A stretch of DNA of 64,000 nt from Leptolinea sp964420995. GTDB lineage: Bacteria; Chloroflexota; Anaerolineae; Anaerolineales; Anaerolineaceae. The notes under the pieces were generated by a model, which worked only from the letters and a program-made list of their open reading frames with translations, made no database searches and was not told the DNA's origin. Shown here in pieces: positions 1 to 7,720 of the stretch; position 1 is the stretch's first letter; every line of letters starts with the position of its first letter. The translations under genes and the position numbers were made by a program. The stretch covers positions 50,640 through 114,639 of the forward strand of contig CAYQUX010000016.1 in assembly GCA_964420995.1 (NCBI GenBank), given 5' to 3'.

Positions 1-495
1 TCCTGGCTTTTACTTCTGTCAATTATCCTGCTGGTCGGGTTGATCATTTCCCGTCCTTTTTTCCGTGAATCGGAATCGAATGTGCCCGGTGATAGTGACC
101 TTGATTCACTTTCCGGCGAGTTGGCTGAACTGGCGATTGAAAAAGAGAATCTGTTAACCTCTTTGCAGGATCTTGACAATGACCATGACCTGGAACGCTT
201 ACCGGATGAGGCTTACGCGGGCCGGCGGGAGGTATTATTGCACGCTTCCGCCAGGGTGATCCATCGGATGGATGCGTTGGAAAAACAGGTCAGCGCCGCG
301 CAAACCGTTAACGAAAAAGCACCCCTGATCGAAACAAAGGGTATTTCCGGGGGCAGAGACGAGATTGAAGAAATGATTTCCGCGCGTCGAAAGCTGCGTG
401 ACGAAGTGTCTGCCGGATTTTGCCCGAGGTGCGGCAAAGTTATTCAAAAGTCTGACCAATATTGTCCGGCTTGCGGCTCGAAAGTTGCCGGGTGA
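1..495 (+). CDS. CcmI-like zinc-ribbon membrane protein (5' truncated)
   Basis: The frame is open from the first base, so the true start lies outside the window; 164 residues are visible. They begin with a hydrophobic membrane segment (about residues 1-17), followed by a charged helical stretch like the one found in CcmI-type proteins (LDND...LPDEAYAGRR), and end in a zinc ribbon with two CxxCG pairs, CPRCG and CPACG. The gene ends 10 nt before the di-haem lipoprotein and the CcmABC genes, so it is probably part of the cytochrome c maturation operon. A role in haem lyase assembly is inferred from position; the zinc ribbon is not part of classical CcmI. A similar short helical tail closes the next protein. 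Confidence 0.6.
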   Translation, partial: SWLLLLSIILLVGLIISRPFFRESESNVPGDSDLDSLSGELAELAIEKENLLTSLQDLDNDHDLERLPDEAYAGRREVLLHASARVIHRMDALEKQVSAAQTVNEKAPLIETKGISGGRDEIEEMISARRKLRDEVSAGFCPRCGKVIQKSDQYCPACGSKVAG

Positions 496-505
496 GTTAT
501 CCGTC

Positions 506-2377
506 ATGTCAAATTCTCTGTTTTCTCAATTTATCAAATACCGCCATCTCTTAATCGACAGTTGCCTGATGATCTTAATGGTCTTTCTGGCTGCCGGATG
601 TTCCACATATGGTGATATCACCCCACCGCCGGAGTTCAGACCCACGCCCCGCATGATCGCGACCAATCCGGCTGAGGAAGTCATTTCACCATTATTGCCC
701 CCCGACCCGGTTGAGGGAAAACTGGTGTACCAGAAGGATTGTGCCTCATGCCATGGCATCAGTGGAATGGGAGAAGGCGAGCGGGCGGCGAGCTTCCCTG
801 CCAGACCGCCCATGCTGGGTTCCCTGGATGTTTCACGTAAAAGCTCTCCGATCGCATGGTTTTCTGTGGTCACAAGGGGGAGGATGGACCGGTTGATGCC
901 TGGGTTTGCCAATAACCTGAGCGACCGCCAACGCTGGGACGTGACCGCCTATATCCTATCCATGAGTATCACGTCTGATCAGCTGGAAACCGGTGCTGAA
1001 CTGGTTAATATGTACTGCCAATCCTGTCATGACCAGGCCGGGAACGAACAGGAAGGGCAGGCGCCATCCCTGCTGAAACCGGATCAATGGAAACATTCAC
1101 TGGATGCCATCGTGGAGATCATTCGCGATGGAAAAGGCTTGATGCCGGCCATTAAAGGATTATCCGACGATTCGCAAAGGCTTAATGCCGCCATCTACCT
1201 GCGCTCACGTCTTTTTGCCCCGCAGTCGCAGGAGGAAGAAGACCGCGTTCAACCCACATCACTCAACGCGCAACCCGCTGTACCGGCAGTCACGGGGTCT
1301 CCTGAAGAATCGATAGGCGGCAGGGTGGTTCATGGTTCGGGCGAAACGATTCCAGACGATTTGAACGTTGAATTGACGGGATTTTCAGGACTGGATATCG
1401 TCAGCACTCAAAGGCAAACGTTGAATGGTGACCATGAATTCCTGTTTGAAAATCTGCCTGCCCGGACTGACCTTGTCTACCGCCTGACACTTAACTATAA
1501 GGGAGTCGAATTCTCGTCTCCGGCGATTCGCAGTGGAATGTCTGAAAATTGGCGCAACCAGTTGATCACCATATATGAACCAACAACAGATCTGACTCAG
1601 GTCAGGGCTGAGCGAATGCATATCTTCTTTGAATTCCCAAAGACGGATGTGATCCGCATTCTTCAACTTTACGTTCTGTCAAATTCTGGAACATCCATTG
1701 TTGTTGCCAGGAATTCCGGCGACCCGGTCATCATTTACCCTCTGCCGGTTGGAGCGAAAAATTTGCACTTCCAGGAAGGTATTCTGGGGAATACGTTTGT
1801 TTCGACAGAGGAAGGCTTTGGTGATACGCGGAGTATTCCACCCGGTACCGAAGTGCAATTACTGTATTCCTACGAGTTGCCCTATTCAGGTGATCTCCTG
1901 ATTCCCATTAAGACCGCCTTGCCGGTAGAGATGGCCAATATCATGCTGCCATCCATGGGTGTGAGTGTAAAAAGCTCCCAACTTACCGATCTTGGCGAGA
2001 AAACCATTCAGGATTCAACCTGGCGAATCTTCACCTCAGGTGAATTGAGTGCCGGTTCACGCCTTAACCTGCTGGTTAGAGGGAGACCCCGCGAAGCCAA
2101 TCCACAATCTGAAGAGCAAAACACCGGCCTGGCTGTTGGAGTGATCAGTCTGACCATTGTTTTGGTAATGATTTTCGTGACGGTTTCCATGCAATTTTTA
2201 ACGCGCAGAGAGAAAATGAAACAGCCAGTCGTTGATCCAGGTCTGACCCAGGCGGCACAAAATGCCCTCCTGGATGCCATCATCGCGCTGGATGACCAGT
2301 ATCACGCGGGACAAATTCCCCAGGCTGCGTATCGGGAACGTCGGGCGGAATTGAAGAACCGCCTTCGGGGGAATTGA
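506..2377 (+). CDS. Di-haem c-type cytochrome lipoprotein of the ccm operon
   Basis: A 623-residue exported protein. The ATG at 506 is chosen because it gives a signal peptide with a lipobox (LAAGC, Cys32) right at the N-terminus. Two c-type haem sites are visible, CASCH (about 79-83) and CQSCH (about 171-175), each followed by a plausible axial Met (MPGF near 131, LMPAI later), so the N-terminal third is a tandem cytochrome c domain. The middle is probably beta-rich and unrecognised. A single membrane helix lies near the C-terminus, followed by a short SHOCT-like helical tail (LDDQYHAGQIPQAAYRERR). It lies between the zinc-ribbon gene and ccmA, and its stop overlaps the TTG codon at 2374. 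It is probably a membrane-anchored electron carrier and substrate of the adjacent maturation system. Confidence 0.75.
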   Translation: MSNSLFSQFIKYRHLLIDSCLMILMVFLAAGCSTYGDITPPPEFRPTPRMIATNPAEEVISPLLPPDPVEGKLVYQKDCASCHGISGMGEGERAASFPARPPMLGSLDVSRKSSPIAWFSVVTRGRMDRLMPGFANNLSDRQRWDVTAYILSMSITSDQLETGAELVNMYCQSCHDQAGNEQEGQAPSLLKPDQWKHSLDAIVEIIRDGKGLMPAIKGLSDDSQRLNAAIYLRSRLFAPQSQEEEDRVQPTSLNAQPAVPAVTGSPEESIGGRVVHGSGETIPDDLNVELTGFSGLDIVSTQRQTLNGDHEFLFENLPARTDLVYRLTLNYKGVEFSSPAIRSGMSENWRNQLITIYEPTTDLTQVRAERMHIFFEFPKTDVIRILQLYVLSNSGTSIVVARNSGDPVIIYPLPVGAKNLHFQEGILGNTFVSTEEGFGDTRSIPPGTEVQLLYSYELPYSGDLLIPIKTALPVEMANIMLPSMGVSVKSSQLTDLGEKTIQDSTWRIFTSGELSAGSRLNLLVRGRPREANPQSEEQNTGLAVGVISLTIVLVMIFVTVSMQFLTRREKMKQPVVDPGLTQAAQNALLDAIIALDDQYHAGQIPQAAYRERRAELKNRLRGN

Positions 2378-2382
2378 CCGGG

Positions 2383-3123
2383 ATGAATGGTAAGGATGTC
2401 TCTGTCATATCTGCGCATGGACTTGAAAAACGCCTAAACCGTAAGGCCATCTTAAACGGGCTTGATTTTCTGGTTAGTCCCGGGGAATTGGTGGGAATTG
2501 TCGGCCCGAATGGCACCGGAAAGACCACCCTGCTGCGTGTCCTGGCGGGGTTAATGAGGGCTGATTCCGGCGTAATCTTTGTGTTGGGCTTCCGGCTTCC
2601 AGACAAGGCTTCGGAGATGCGTGGGAAAATGGGCATGCTCACCCACCAGCCCTTGCTCTATGGCGATCTGAACGCTGAAGAAAATCTGCATTTCTTTACC
2701 CGTCTGTATGATGTGAAATCGCCACATCAGCGAATAAGAGAGGTATTGGCGCTGGTTGGTTTGTCAACGCGTTCACAGGACCGGGTGCGCACGTATTCAA
2801 GGGGTATGCAACAGCGGTTGTCAATCGCCCGCACCCTGCTGCATGAGCCGGACTTGCTTTTACTGGATGAACCTTTTAACGGATTGGACGTGGAGTTTAC
2901 TGGATTACTATCTAATTGCTTTCAGCGTTGGGTCGCGGATGGACGCAGTATTGTGATGACCGGTCACGATTCGGAATTAATGAGCACAATGGCGACCCGA
3001 TGCGAGAACCTCTCTCAAGGCAGATTTCTTTCCCAAAACGAGACGCCAATGCCCGGTCAGAACCCATTATCAGGGTCATGTTCAGACAAACCGCCGGAAA
3101 GGGAAAACAGTCGTCATGCGTAA
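2383..3123 (+). CDS. ccmA: Haem exporter ATP-binding subunit CcmA
   Basis: ABC ATPase of 246 residues from the ATG at 2383; an in-frame TTG at 2374 overlapping the previous stop is an alternative. It shows a Walker A motif (GPNGTGKTT, residues 41-49), the signature YSRGMQQRLSIA and Walker B LLLLDEP. With CcmB and CcmC it forms the CcmABC complex, which uses ATP to release holo-CcmE in system I cytochrome c maturation. Identification rests mainly on the order ccmA-ccmB-ccmC. The C-terminal 20-30 residues are Ser/Asn-rich and not typical of the ATPase fold. The stop overlaps the ccmB start by 8 nt, which suggests coupled translation. Confidence 0.85.
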   Translation: MNGKDVSVISAHGLEKRLNRKAILNGLDFLVSPGELVGIVGPNGTGKTTLLRVLAGLMRADSGVIFVLGFRLPDKASEMRGKMGMLTHQPLLYGDLNAEENLHFFTRLYDVKSPHQRIREVLALVGLSTRSQDRVRTYSRGMQQRLSIARTLLHEPDLLLLDEPFNGLDVEFTGLLSNCFQRWVADGRSIVMTGHDSELMSTMATRCENLSQGRFLSQNETPMPGQNPLSGSCSDKPPERENSRHA

Positions 3124-3799
3124 AGGGGGAAATTTCTGGCGGGTGGTTCGGGCGGTTTGCCTGAAAGATCTTGCGGAAGAGTGGCACAGCCGGGAAATCG
3201 TCACCGCGATGTTGACGTTTTCCGTACTCATCTTGTTTATTTTCCATTTTGCCTTGAACGCTGAAGCTGGGCAAACCCCGGAAATTGCCAGCGGGATTTT
3301 GTGGGTGGCGCTGGTATTCGCGGGGACAATCGGGCTGGGGCGGTCGCTGGCCGGTGAAAAAGATCGCGGCTGCCTTGACGGGCTGCTGTTGGCGCCGGTG
3401 GAACGTTCGGCGATTTACTTTGGAAAGGTGCTTTCCAACTGGTTGTTCATGCTTATGATGGCGATCCTCCTATTGCCCATTCATTCATTTCTGAATAACA
3501 TCAACCTGTTCCATCCCGGACTTTTGGGAACTGTCTTGATGGGAACAGCCGGGTACGCCCTGACCGGTACGTTGCTGGCCGCCCTGTCAGTGCAAACCCG
3601 GGCGCGTGATACCCTGCTGCCGATATTGCTTTTTCCGGTGACTCTGCCGCTGGTACTGGCAGCCATCCGCGCGGGAGGGGAATTGCTGCAGGCCGCCGGA
3701 TGGGCAGAAGTTCAACCGTGGATCACATTGATCATTGTTTACGATATCATCTTCGCCGTAATGGGGTGGATGTTCTTTGATTCATTGATGGAAGAATAG
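3116..3799 (+). CDS. ccmB: Haem exporter permease CcmB
   Basis: A 227-residue integral membrane protein with about six hydrophobic segments. The start region (KDLAEEWHSREIVTAMLTFSVL) and the loop GRSLAGEKDRGCLDGLLLAPVERSAIYFGK are typical of CcmB. It overlaps ccmA by 8 nt and is followed by ccmC after 13 nt. It is the membrane partner of CcmA in the CcmABC complex. Confidence 0.88.
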   Translation: MRKGGNFWRVVRAVCLKDLAEEWHSREIVTAMLTFSVLILFIFHFALNAEAGQTPEIASGILWVALVFAGTIGLGRSLAGEKDRGCLDGLLLAPVERSAIYFGKVLSNWLFMLMMAILLLPIHSFLNNINLFHPGLLGTVLMGTAGYALTGTLLAALSVQTRARDTLLPILLFPVTLPLVLAAIRAGGELLQAAGWAEVQPWITLIIVYDIIFAVMGWMFFDSLMEE

Positions 3800-3812
3800 G
3801 GCAGGTTCTTTT

Positions 3813-4502
3813 ATGGAACGTCAAAAGGTGAAATTGACAGTTTTGGATATTTTTACCGCCCTGTTTGTGTTGGTGGCTTTTCTGGTTGTCGTCTTTTTCA
3901 CCCCACTTGAAATGGTGATGGGCGCGGTACAAAAGGTGTTCTATTTCCATGTCTCTGCCGCATGGGCGGGCATGCTTGGATTTTTTGCCGCGGCGGTGTG
4001 CGCTGGTTTATACCTTAAAACACGGGATATCGAGTGGGATATCCGATCCGCGGCTGGAGTGGAGATCGGGCTGGTGTTCACGGTGATTGGAGTTGTCAGT
4101 GGATCAATCTGGGCGCGGCCGATCTGGAATACCTGGTGGACGTGGGACCCGAGGTTGACCACTTCCGCCATCATGGTGCTGATCTACCTGGCGTATTTGT
4201 TGCTTCGCCACAGTCTGGATGAACCCGGCCGGCGTGCCCGGTTTGCGGCTGTTTATGCCTTAATAGGGTTTGTGTCTGTACCCCTGACCTTCTTTTCCAT
4301 TCGATTGTTCCGCACCATTCACCCGGTCATTCTGAGCGGCGAATCAGGATTCAATATGGACGCTGCCATGGTGCGTACCTTTTCTCTTTCCCTGGCTGCC
4401 TTTACCATCCTGTTCATCGATCTGTTCTGGCACAGGGTTTTACTGGGCGAGTTGGACGAAGAAGTCTCGGAATTCACCGACACCTGCGGGAGGAGTGATT
4501 GA
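3813..4502 (+). CDS. ccmC: Haem-handling protein CcmC
   Basis: A 229-residue membrane protein with about six membrane segments. The tryptophan-rich haem-binding loop is present (WNTWWTWDPR), and conserved histidines lie on either side (FYFHVSAAW and FRTIHPV), as expected for the two axial haem ligands. CcmC passes haem to the chaperone CcmE. It is the fourth complete gene of the operon, and its stop codon overlaps the next start (TGATG). CcmE and CcmF are not in the window and are probably upstream of position 1. Confidence 0.92.
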   Translation: MERQKVKLTVLDIFTALFVLVAFLVVVFFTPLEMVMGAVQKVFYFHVSAAWAGMLGFFAAAVCAGLYLKTRDIEWDIRSAAGVEIGLVFTVIGVVSGSIWARPIWNTWWTWDPRLTTSAIMVLIYLAYLLLRHSLDEPGRRARFAAVYALIGFVSVPLTFFSIRLFRTIHPVILSGESGFNMDAAMVRTFSLSLAAFTILFIDLFWHRVLLGELDEEVSEFTDTCGRSD

Positions 4503-4648
4503 TGGATGTGCCTGCCTCTACCTGGTCATACTTTATCGCCGGTTATAGTGTCATTCTCGGGTCATTATTGCTGTATGTCCTCAGCCTGGTTATTCGCTGG
4601 CGGCATTTGCTAAAGCGCTTGAAACAGGCACGAATGGAAAAGAAGTGA
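4502..4648 (+). CDS. CcmD-like small membrane protein
   Basis: A 48-residue ORF whose ATG overlaps the ccmC stop (TGA at 4500-4502, ATG at 4502-4504). One membrane helix (about residues 10-31, starting YFIAGY) is followed by a basic tail rich in Arg and Lys. Size, topology and position directly after ccmC match CcmD, the small protein that binds CcmC and aids release of holo-CcmE. CcmD proteins are too short and variable for certainty from sequence alone. This is the last gene of the ccm operon; the next gene is on the opposite strand 16 nt away. Confidence 0.75.
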   Translation: MDVPASTWSYFIAGYSVILGSLLLYVLSLVIRWRHLLKRLKQARMEKK

Positions 4649-4664
4649 TGGGCCTTCCGGATCA

Positions 4665-5120
4665 TTACTCTTTGAGTGTTTTTGAGAAAGTGTATTGCGT
4701 TTTGGTGATCGAGTACCCCATCTCCTGATAAAAACGGTGCGCGTCTTCACGAATAATATTGGAGCGCAGGCGGATCAGGCTGCCATTCATTTCACGAAAC
4801 CAGGTTTCTGCCGCCAACAAGAGCGCTTTGCCCAATCCAAGCCGCCTGTACTGCCTGTCCACCACCAACCCGCCAATTTCTGCCACTGTTCCAGACTCCA
4901 GGGAGGTATGTTTGAACACGTGGATGTACCCGGCGGCTGGTTGACCGGGCAGGTGTACCACGAAGATCGCCTGATCCGGGGTGGATAGTATGGCGGTCAT
5001 TCTGTCCCGCATATCTTCGGCAGAGCATGGATACCCCAGTTGGTCTGCCAGTGTGCAGATTGCGTCCAGATCATGGATGGTTGCCCGACGGACAACCGGT
5101 TTCTTGAAGTGTCCCATCAT
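4665..5120 (-). CDS. GNAT family N-acetyltransferase
   Basis: About 151 residues. It has the acetyl-CoA-binding signature RRLGLGKALL after the beta-strand IGGLVVDRQY, and the C-terminal FYQEMGYSI seen across the GNAT superfamily. The substrate is unknown. The frame extends further upstream, but an ATGATG pair at 5120-5115 starts 7 nt after a perfect TATAAT on the minus strand, and there is no Shine-Dalgarno sequence, so a leaderless start at 5120 (or 5117) is most likely. It is convergent with the ccm operon and divergent from the MFS/ArsR pair. Confidence 0.82.
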   Translation of the reverse strand: MMGHFKKPVVRRATIHDLDAICTLADQLGYPCSAEDMRDRMTAILSTPDQAIFVVHLPGQPAAGYIHVFKHTSLESGTVAEIGGLVVDRQYRRLGLGKALLLAAETWFREMNGSLIRLRSNIIREDAHRFYQEMGYSITKTQYTFSKTLKE

Positions 5121-5127
5121 GCTTTGA

Positions 5128-5133
5128 ATTATA
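5128..5133 (-). promoter_or_regulatory. -10 box for a leaderless GNAT transcript
   Basis: Minus-strand TATAAT is followed by 7 nt and then the ATG at 5120. Transcription would begin at or next to the start codon. No good -35 box is seen. Confidence 0.55.
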
Positions 5134-5158
5134 CAGACTTGGCCAAACCTTGATTGTA

Positions 5159-5186
5159 TTGACAGACGTATAAAATGTGCTATCAT
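5159..5186 (+). promoter_or_regulatory. Promoter of the MFS/ArsR operon
   Basis: A consensus -35 TTGACA (5159-5164) and a -10 TATCAT (5181-5186) are separated by 16 nt. The start point would fall near 5192-5194, inside the palindrome described next. Confidence 0.65.
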
Positions 5187-5191
5187 AAATA

Positions 5192-5209
5192 CGTAGTTAT
5201 AAAACTACG
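5192..5209 (+). promoter_or_regulatory. Palindromic operator at the MFS/ArsR promoter
   Basis: A perfect inverted repeat with 7-bp arms, CGTAGTT and AACTACG, around a 4-nt centre, ATAA. It sits at the predicted transcription start and before the Shine-Dalgarno GGAG (about 5213) of the MFS gene. The size and position suit a dimeric winged-helix repressor. The ArsR-type regulator at the end of the same operon is the obvious candidate, giving autoregulation. Confidence 0.6.
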
Positions 5210-5222
5210 CATAGGAGACAAA

Positions 5223-6458
5223 ATGAGTTCGGTTTTGAGGAAAAAAGCACTTTGGATTTTGGGAACCGCGGAATCGGTCAGTGGAATAGGCGATTGGATC
5301 ACCATGATGGCTGTACTGGCCATGTTGGTGTTTCGCGGCGGTGGCGGGGTGATGGCCAGCAGCGGAGTTTTTCTCGCTGGCTTGCTACCCACGTTGTTTG
5401 TCAGTCCGCTCGCCGGTTGGATGGTTGACCGGGTCAATCGAAAAACGCTGCTTATTGGCAGTCAGTTATTGGCCGGAGTTGTGGTCTGCGGTCTTTTCTT
5501 CACCACCAGGATTGAATTGATCTATATCATTCTGGCTCTGGAAGCTGTGGTGCTTTCTGTCGTTGCCCCCACCCGTCAGGCGGTCATCCCTGACCTGGTA
5601 TCACGGGATGAACTGCCCAGGGCCAACGCCTTCCTTCAACAACTGGCCGGACTGGTGAAAGTATTCGCTCCGGTAATCGCCGGGATGGTTCTTGGCGTGA
5701 TGGACCCGCATACGGCCATATTAATAGACGCCGCCTCTTTTTTCCTCGGCGCCGGCATTATGCTTTTTCTCCCTTCGCTGCCTGCCCATGGGAGTAACCA
5801 ACCGGAGCAGAAATCGACCGCGACAGTCAATCCTGTCACCGTCCTAAAGAAGATTCCCCAGCTGCAAATTCTCTTTTCGGGAGTTTTCATTGCCATTCTG
5901 GCCATAATTGGTTTTGACGTGCTGTCATCCATCTTCACCCGCGATGTTTTGCATCAGGGCGAAAAAGTCTACGGCATGGCGATCAGTCTGGTGGGTATTG
6001 GCTCATTGGTCGCCACCTTGGTGGTAATGTTCCGCAAGATTGCCGGGAACCCGTGGAAAGACATCGTGATCGGATTTTCACTGCTCACTATTATTCCGCT
6101 TACCCTGGTGATCGCCCTGCAATTCCAGGATATTCAGTTGGCACAAAATCTATTGATGGCGGCCTGTCTGGTTGGCGGTATTGGAAATGGCCTGGTTCAC
6201 GTGCAGATTGGAACAATTATGCAATTACTAACCCCGCGGGACATCCTCGGGCAGGTGGGCGGCTGGATGCAGACTGTAATGGTCTGTGGTCAGCTCATCG
6301 GCCTGCTGCTGACTCCCGCGCTGGTGCCTGGCCTGGTTGCCATGGATGTATATTTTCTGGGGATGGTGGTTTTGATGGGAATGCTTATTCTGTTTCTTTC
6401 CAGCCAGATCTTTGGTAAAAATGGAATTCTTAAAGAAGAACGAATAGCGGAGATATAA
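5223..6458 (+). CDS. MFS transporter
   Basis: A 411-residue membrane protein with about 12 hydrophobic segments. The ATG at 5223 follows a GGAG Shine-Dalgarno; the longer frame back to 5175 would run through the promoter and operator. The loop after the second helix has the MFS motif A form GWMVDRVNRKTLL. It resembles the drug-efflux group (MFS_3/EntS-like), but the substrate cannot be read from sequence. The stop codon is directly followed by the ATG of the regulator gene, so the two are co-transcribed and the regulator probably senses the transported compound. Confidence 0.85.
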   Translation: MSSVLRKKALWILGTAESVSGIGDWITMMAVLAMLVFRGGGGVMASSGVFLAGLLPTLFVSPLAGWMVDRVNRKTLLIGSQLLAGVVVCGLFFTTRIELIYIILALEAVVLSVVAPTRQAVIPDLVSRDELPRANAFLQQLAGLVKVFAPVIAGMVLGVMDPHTAILIDAASFFLGAGIMLFLPSLPAHGSNQPEQKSTATVNPVTVLKKIPQLQILFSGVFIAILAIIGFDVLSSIFTRDVLHQGEKVYGMAISLVGIGSLVATLVVMFRKIAGNPWKDIVIGFSLLTIIPLTLVIALQFQDIQLAQNLLMAACLVGGIGNGLVHVQIGTIMQLLTPRDILGQVGGWMQTVMVCGQLIGLLLTPALVPGLVAMDVYFLGMVVLMGMLILFLSSQIFGKNGILKEERIAEI

Positions 6459-7616
6459 ATGAAAAGCAACCTGGCGGGTGAAAAACAATGGGAACAAACC
6501 AATGCCGGATGGAAGGTGGTGCGATCCATCGCTATGGAAATGGATGCCGCTCTGGCTATCGCGGGAGGAAGTTTTCTCTCGGCTGGTTTAACACCCGACA
6601 CCCTTTTCCTTCAGCAGGCCATATCAGACGACTGGAAAGTTGAGTGGGATGGATTTTTTGGTTCGATGAACTGGTACGCGTCCATTCTGGAGACATTATC
6701 TGTGTTGACCGGGGAGCTTGAAGCCGATGACTATTCCCGGTCAACCCTGGCAATCCGGCAAACCACACCCGAACAGGCTCTGATGCAACTCCGAAAGATG
6801 GCTGATGAATTGGGTATCAAAGAGGATGAGTGTATTTCGGCTGAGGAAACCTTTAGCCGGCTATATATCCAATACCGCAAAGCCTCTTTTGCTTCCATTG
6901 GTTTCACCCATCCCATTGATCCCCTGTATGAAATCCGTCTGGAAAGGGAATTGCGCTTCTGTCTGGGTGCCCTTTCAGGAGGAGCCCTCCATGACCGCTT
7001 CTGGCACTGGTTGGACCAATTCTACTATGGTGTCTATCAACCCTGGCGCGAGGGTCGCAAGGAATTTTTAACTGATCTGGAACAGAAACTGGTCACAGTA
7101 TTGGGTTCATCCACTGGCATAGGGAAGGCACCCAATCTGATGTGGCTGTCCGATTTGAATCCGGCTTTACGTTACCCGGAAATTGGCGCCGCTATTAGAT
7201 CAGGGAAGCTGTTTGTTAATTTCTGGTTGGAACCTTTTGGTTTCTCTGACACGTTTCTGCTTCTGCCAGATAAGTTCTATTTCTCCTTCGCCGAACCGGG
7301 GCGTATGTATGAAAACATACTGGCATATACCCGCAGGTTGGCTGAACAGGTGCAGGCACTGGCAGACCCTACCCGTCTGCTGATCTTGCGGATGATTCGC
7401 GCCTTGAGTATGACCAATACGGATATGGCCGCCTACCTTGGGCTGTCGCGGCCAACGGTCAGCATACATGCCAAAGTGCTGCGCGAAGCCGGTCTGATCC
7501 GCTCCTGGGACGAGGGACGCATCACCCGTCATGAGATTGACTCCGCCGAAGTACGAAAACTTTTCGAAAACCTGTCGAAGTTTCTCGATTTACCCCCGGA
7601 AACCAGCGGGAAATAA
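6459..7616 (+). CDS. ArsR-type transcriptional regulator with large N-terminal domain
   Basis: 385 residues. The C-terminal 85 (301-385) form an ArsR winged helix: LADPTRLLILRMI starts helix 1, MAAYLGLSRPTVSIHAKVL is the helix-turn-helix, and GLIRSWDEGRITRHEI the wing. The first 300 residues are mostly helical with many aromatic residues and are not recognised; they could be the ligand-binding part. Typical ArsR proteins are near 100 residues, so this is an enlarged form. No metal-binding cysteine pair is visible. It starts right after the MFS stop codon and probably represses the operon through the inverted repeat at 5192-5209. Confidence 0.82.
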   Translation: MKSNLAGEKQWEQTNAGWKVVRSIAMEMDAALAIAGGSFLSAGLTPDTLFLQQAISDDWKVEWDGFFGSMNWYASILETLSVLTGELEADDYSRSTLAIRQTTPEQALMQLRKMADELGIKEDECISAEETFSRLYIQYRKASFASIGFTHPIDPLYEIRLERELRFCLGALSGGALHDRFWHWLDQFYYGVYQPWREGRKEFLTDLEQKLVTVLGSSTGIGKAPNLMWLSDLNPALRYPEIGAAIRSGKLFVNFWLEPFGFSDTFLLLPDKFYFSFAEPGRMYENILAYTRRLAEQVQALADPTRLLILRMIRALSMTNTDMAAYLGLSRPTVSIHAKVLREAGLIRSWDEGRITRHEIDSAEVRKLFENLSKFLDLPPETSGK

Positions 7617-7649
7617 TCGGCACTTTTATGCTTAATTAATCAGTTTTTT

Positions 7650-7678
7650 TTGCAGGTTTGCCGTTTTCACGCTATACT
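7650..7678 (+). promoter_or_regulatory. Promoter of the secreted repeat protein
   Basis: -35 TTGCAG (7650-7655), 17-nt spacer, -10 TATACT (7673-7678). A strong Shine-Dalgarno AGGAGG lies at 7707-7712, 8 nt before the ATG at 7721. Confidence 0.6.
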
Positions 7679-7720
7679 ATTCTGGTATTTGGGTATGATT
7701 CGTTGTAGGAGGAAAGACAA

